A stretch of DNA of 5,472 bases, taken from NCBI GenBank assembly GCA_029939615.1, contig JAOZSP010000118.1, positions 1 to 5,472 on the forward strand, read 5' to 3'. A program made the position numbers and the translations under genes. The notes under the pieces were generated by a model that did no database searches, had not been told where the DNA came from, and saw only the letters and a list, made by a program, of their open reading frames with translations. This document shows, piece after piece, positions 4,174 to 5,472 of this stretch. The stretch is from Candidatus Izemoplasma sp. GTDB lineage: Bacteria > Bacillota_I > Bacilli_A > Izemoplasmatales > Izemoplasmataceae. Within the stretch, counting starts at the first letter, position 1. Each line of letters begins with the position of its first letter.

Positions 4174-5472
4174 ATGAGAATACTTGATTTTTTGATAAAT
4201 AATAAAAAGTTCACATTACTCTTATTGGTTTTTTCCTTATTATGGATGATTGTTGTTACTCTAATTATTACTAGCAACTTTGAAAATAGAAGAGAACTAA
4301 TCCATATTGAGACTGTTAGAACTGAAGAACATTACGATAGTGTGTTGAATACTTTGTTTTCAAAAATAGATAATATTGAATTGTTTGTTAGAACTGTTGG
4401 AGTAGATGGGTTAACACAAGAGAATTTCGATGAATTTGCTGAAAAGTCCAATTTTGATAATATCGGATTTATAAGTTTTTCTATAGCTCCTGATGGTACA
4501 ATTGCTTACTATTATTCTTGGGATTATGATGATGACATTGTAGGACTAGACCTTCTTCATGATGAGAGAGATTATGTTAGAGAAGCTGTTATATATGCGA
4601 TAGATAACCAAGTAGTAGTAATTAATGGACCATTTGATTTAATACAAGGCGGTGATGGGTTAGTATTTAGAAAACCAGTTTTTGAAAATGGTGAATTTGT
4701 TGCTATTATTAATCTTGTAATTGAGTATGATAATTTAAATATTCTATTTACTGAATCACAATCAGAAATAGTGGATGTAGGAATTTTCACTGATAATAAT
4801 GAACTATTATTTGGTGATTTAGAGTATAGCGATAATCTACTATATTCAAAAGAGATTGATCTTCCATATGTTAATTGGAATATGGGAATTGAAATCTCAG
4901 ATGATTATATTTTTGGATTTAGATCTATAAATATCCTGATAGTATTAGTTGCAGCTATTTTATATGTAATTACAGTTTTATTTGGGACAAAATATTATAG
5001 AAAAATAAATAAGTTGCTAATTAAACAAGAGGAATTGATTAATTTTGATAATTTAACAGCTCTTCCGAATAGAAGGCTTTTAAAAAGAGACATTGAGATT
5101 GCTATTAGAGAAGGAAACCCATTCTATTTAGGATTTGGAGATTTAGATAACTTTAAGAATCTTAATGATATTTTAGGTCACTCAATAGGAGACAAATATT
5201 TAGAAGATATTTCAAATAGATTTCATATGATAATAACAGATGATTTAAAAATTTATCGTTGGGGTGGAGATGAATTTATTTTCTTAATAAACAAATCCAA
5301 TAGAGAAGATACTATCGAAATACTAAATTCAATATACAGGATTTTTGAAGAACCTATCATCATCAAAGATGTTAATTATATGGTTTCAATTAGTATTGGA
5401 GTAGTTAATTATCCTAAACACGGAACATATATGGATGGTTTAATAAAAAGAGCCGATATAGTAATGTATGAT
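4174..5472 (+). CDS. CHASE-GGDEF membrane diguanylate cyclase (3' end outside window)
   Basis: The frame is open from the ATG to the window edge, giving 433 residues with the end missing. Domain order: cytoplasmic N-terminus, TM1 (about 13-33), extracytoplasmic sensor (about 34-248), TM2 (about 251-271), a short linker and the GGDEF domain (from about 287). The sensor carries a CHASE-type signature around 151-184: NGPFDLIQGGDGLVFRKPVF, followed by NGEF and a hydrophobic strand. CHASE domains sense small extracellular ligands; the ligand here is unknown. The cyclase domain has FDNLTALPNR (291-300), the metal-binding DLDNFK (323-328), NDILGHSIGD (331-340) and an intact GGDEF (364-368) preceded by RW, then VSISIGV (404-410) and ADIVMYD at the edge. 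It should convert two GTP to c-di-GMP. The RxxD inhibitory site normally five residues before GGDEF is absent (TDDL there). An EAL or other domain could follow beyond the edge. Confidence 0.93.
   Translation, partial: MRILDFLINNKKFTLLLLVFSLLWMIVVTLIITSNFENRRELIHIETVRTEEHYDSVLNTLFSKIDNIELFVRTVGVDGLTQENFDEFAEKSNFDNIGFISFSIAPDGTIAYYYSWDYDDDIVGLDLLHDERDYVREAVIYAIDNQVVVINGPFDLIQGGDGLVFRKPVFENGEFVAIINLVIEYDNLNILFTESQSEIVDVGIFTDNNELLFGDLEYSDNLLYSKEIDLPYVNWNMGIEISDDYIFGFRSINILIVLVAAILYVITVLFGTKYYRKINKLLIKQEELINFDNLTALPNRRLLKRDIEIAIREGNPFYLGFGDLDNFKNLNDILGHSIGDKYLEDISNRFHMIITDDLKIYRWGGDEFIFLINKSNREDTIEILNSIYRIFEEPIIIKDVNYMVSISIGVVNYPKHGTYMDGLIKRADIVMYD

Noticed and set aside
4572..4790. 72-codon minus-strand open frame
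   Set aside because: It is antisense to the CHASE domain of the cyclase gene, whose frame and motifs are clear.
1..5472. Alternative genetic code (UGA as tryptophan), as in Mycoplasma
   Set aside because: Tryptophan is encoded by TGG wherever checked, and no reading frame needs an in-frame TGA. The genes are complete under the standard bacterial code.
1..5472. CRISPR array, tRNA, rRNA, insertion sequence or toxin-antitoxin pair
   Set aside because: No regularly spaced repeats, cloverleaf-like segments, transposase motifs or inverted terminal repeats were found. The intergenic gaps are all under 140 bases and accounted for.

Overview
The window is a compact, AT-rich bacterial segment of about 30% GC or less by eye. 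It has short intergenic gaps, strong Shine-Dalgarno sites and TAA/TAG stops. Tryptophan is encoded by TGG, and no in-frame TGA needs to be read through, so the standard bacterial code fits. The style suggests a low-GC Firmicute or a standard-code Mollicutes relative of the Acholeplasma/Izemoplasma/Haloplasma type. That placement is inferred from composition and protein character, not from a marker gene.

Layout: (1) positions 2-301, plus strand, are the 3' end of an unrecognised gene, closed by a hairpin terminator. (2) Positions 322-2362 hold two minus-strand genes: a MATE-family multidrug/cation efflux pump, then an AhpD-like (carboxymuconolactone decarboxylase family) protein with a redox CxxC motif and a C-terminal membrane anchor. 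Each ends in a hairpin that begins inside its last codons. The AhpD-like gene has its own extended -10 promoter. (3) Positions 2363-2501 are a divergent intergenic region. (4) Positions 2502-4084, plus strand, hold a cysteine-free MOSC-domain protein, a very acidic membrane-anchored protein of unknown function, and a small two-helix DUF3592-like membrane protein with its own sigma-A-type promoter and a terminator. (5) From 4174 to the window edge runs a CHASE-GGDEF membrane diguanylate cyclase, cut off by the edge.

Functionally this looks like ordinary housekeeping and envelope/stress content: efflux, peroxide/thiol redox chemistry, a small-molecule sulfur or cofactor domain, envelope proteins and c-di-GMP signalling. 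No mobile element, CRISPR array, tRNA or rRNA was seen, and I find no convincing multi-gene novel system. The points most worth a second look are the acidic unknown protein, the cysteine-less MOSC protein, a 17-base exact direct repeat spanning the MATE/MOSC divergent region, and a phased hexamer repeat upstream of the AhpD-like gene.
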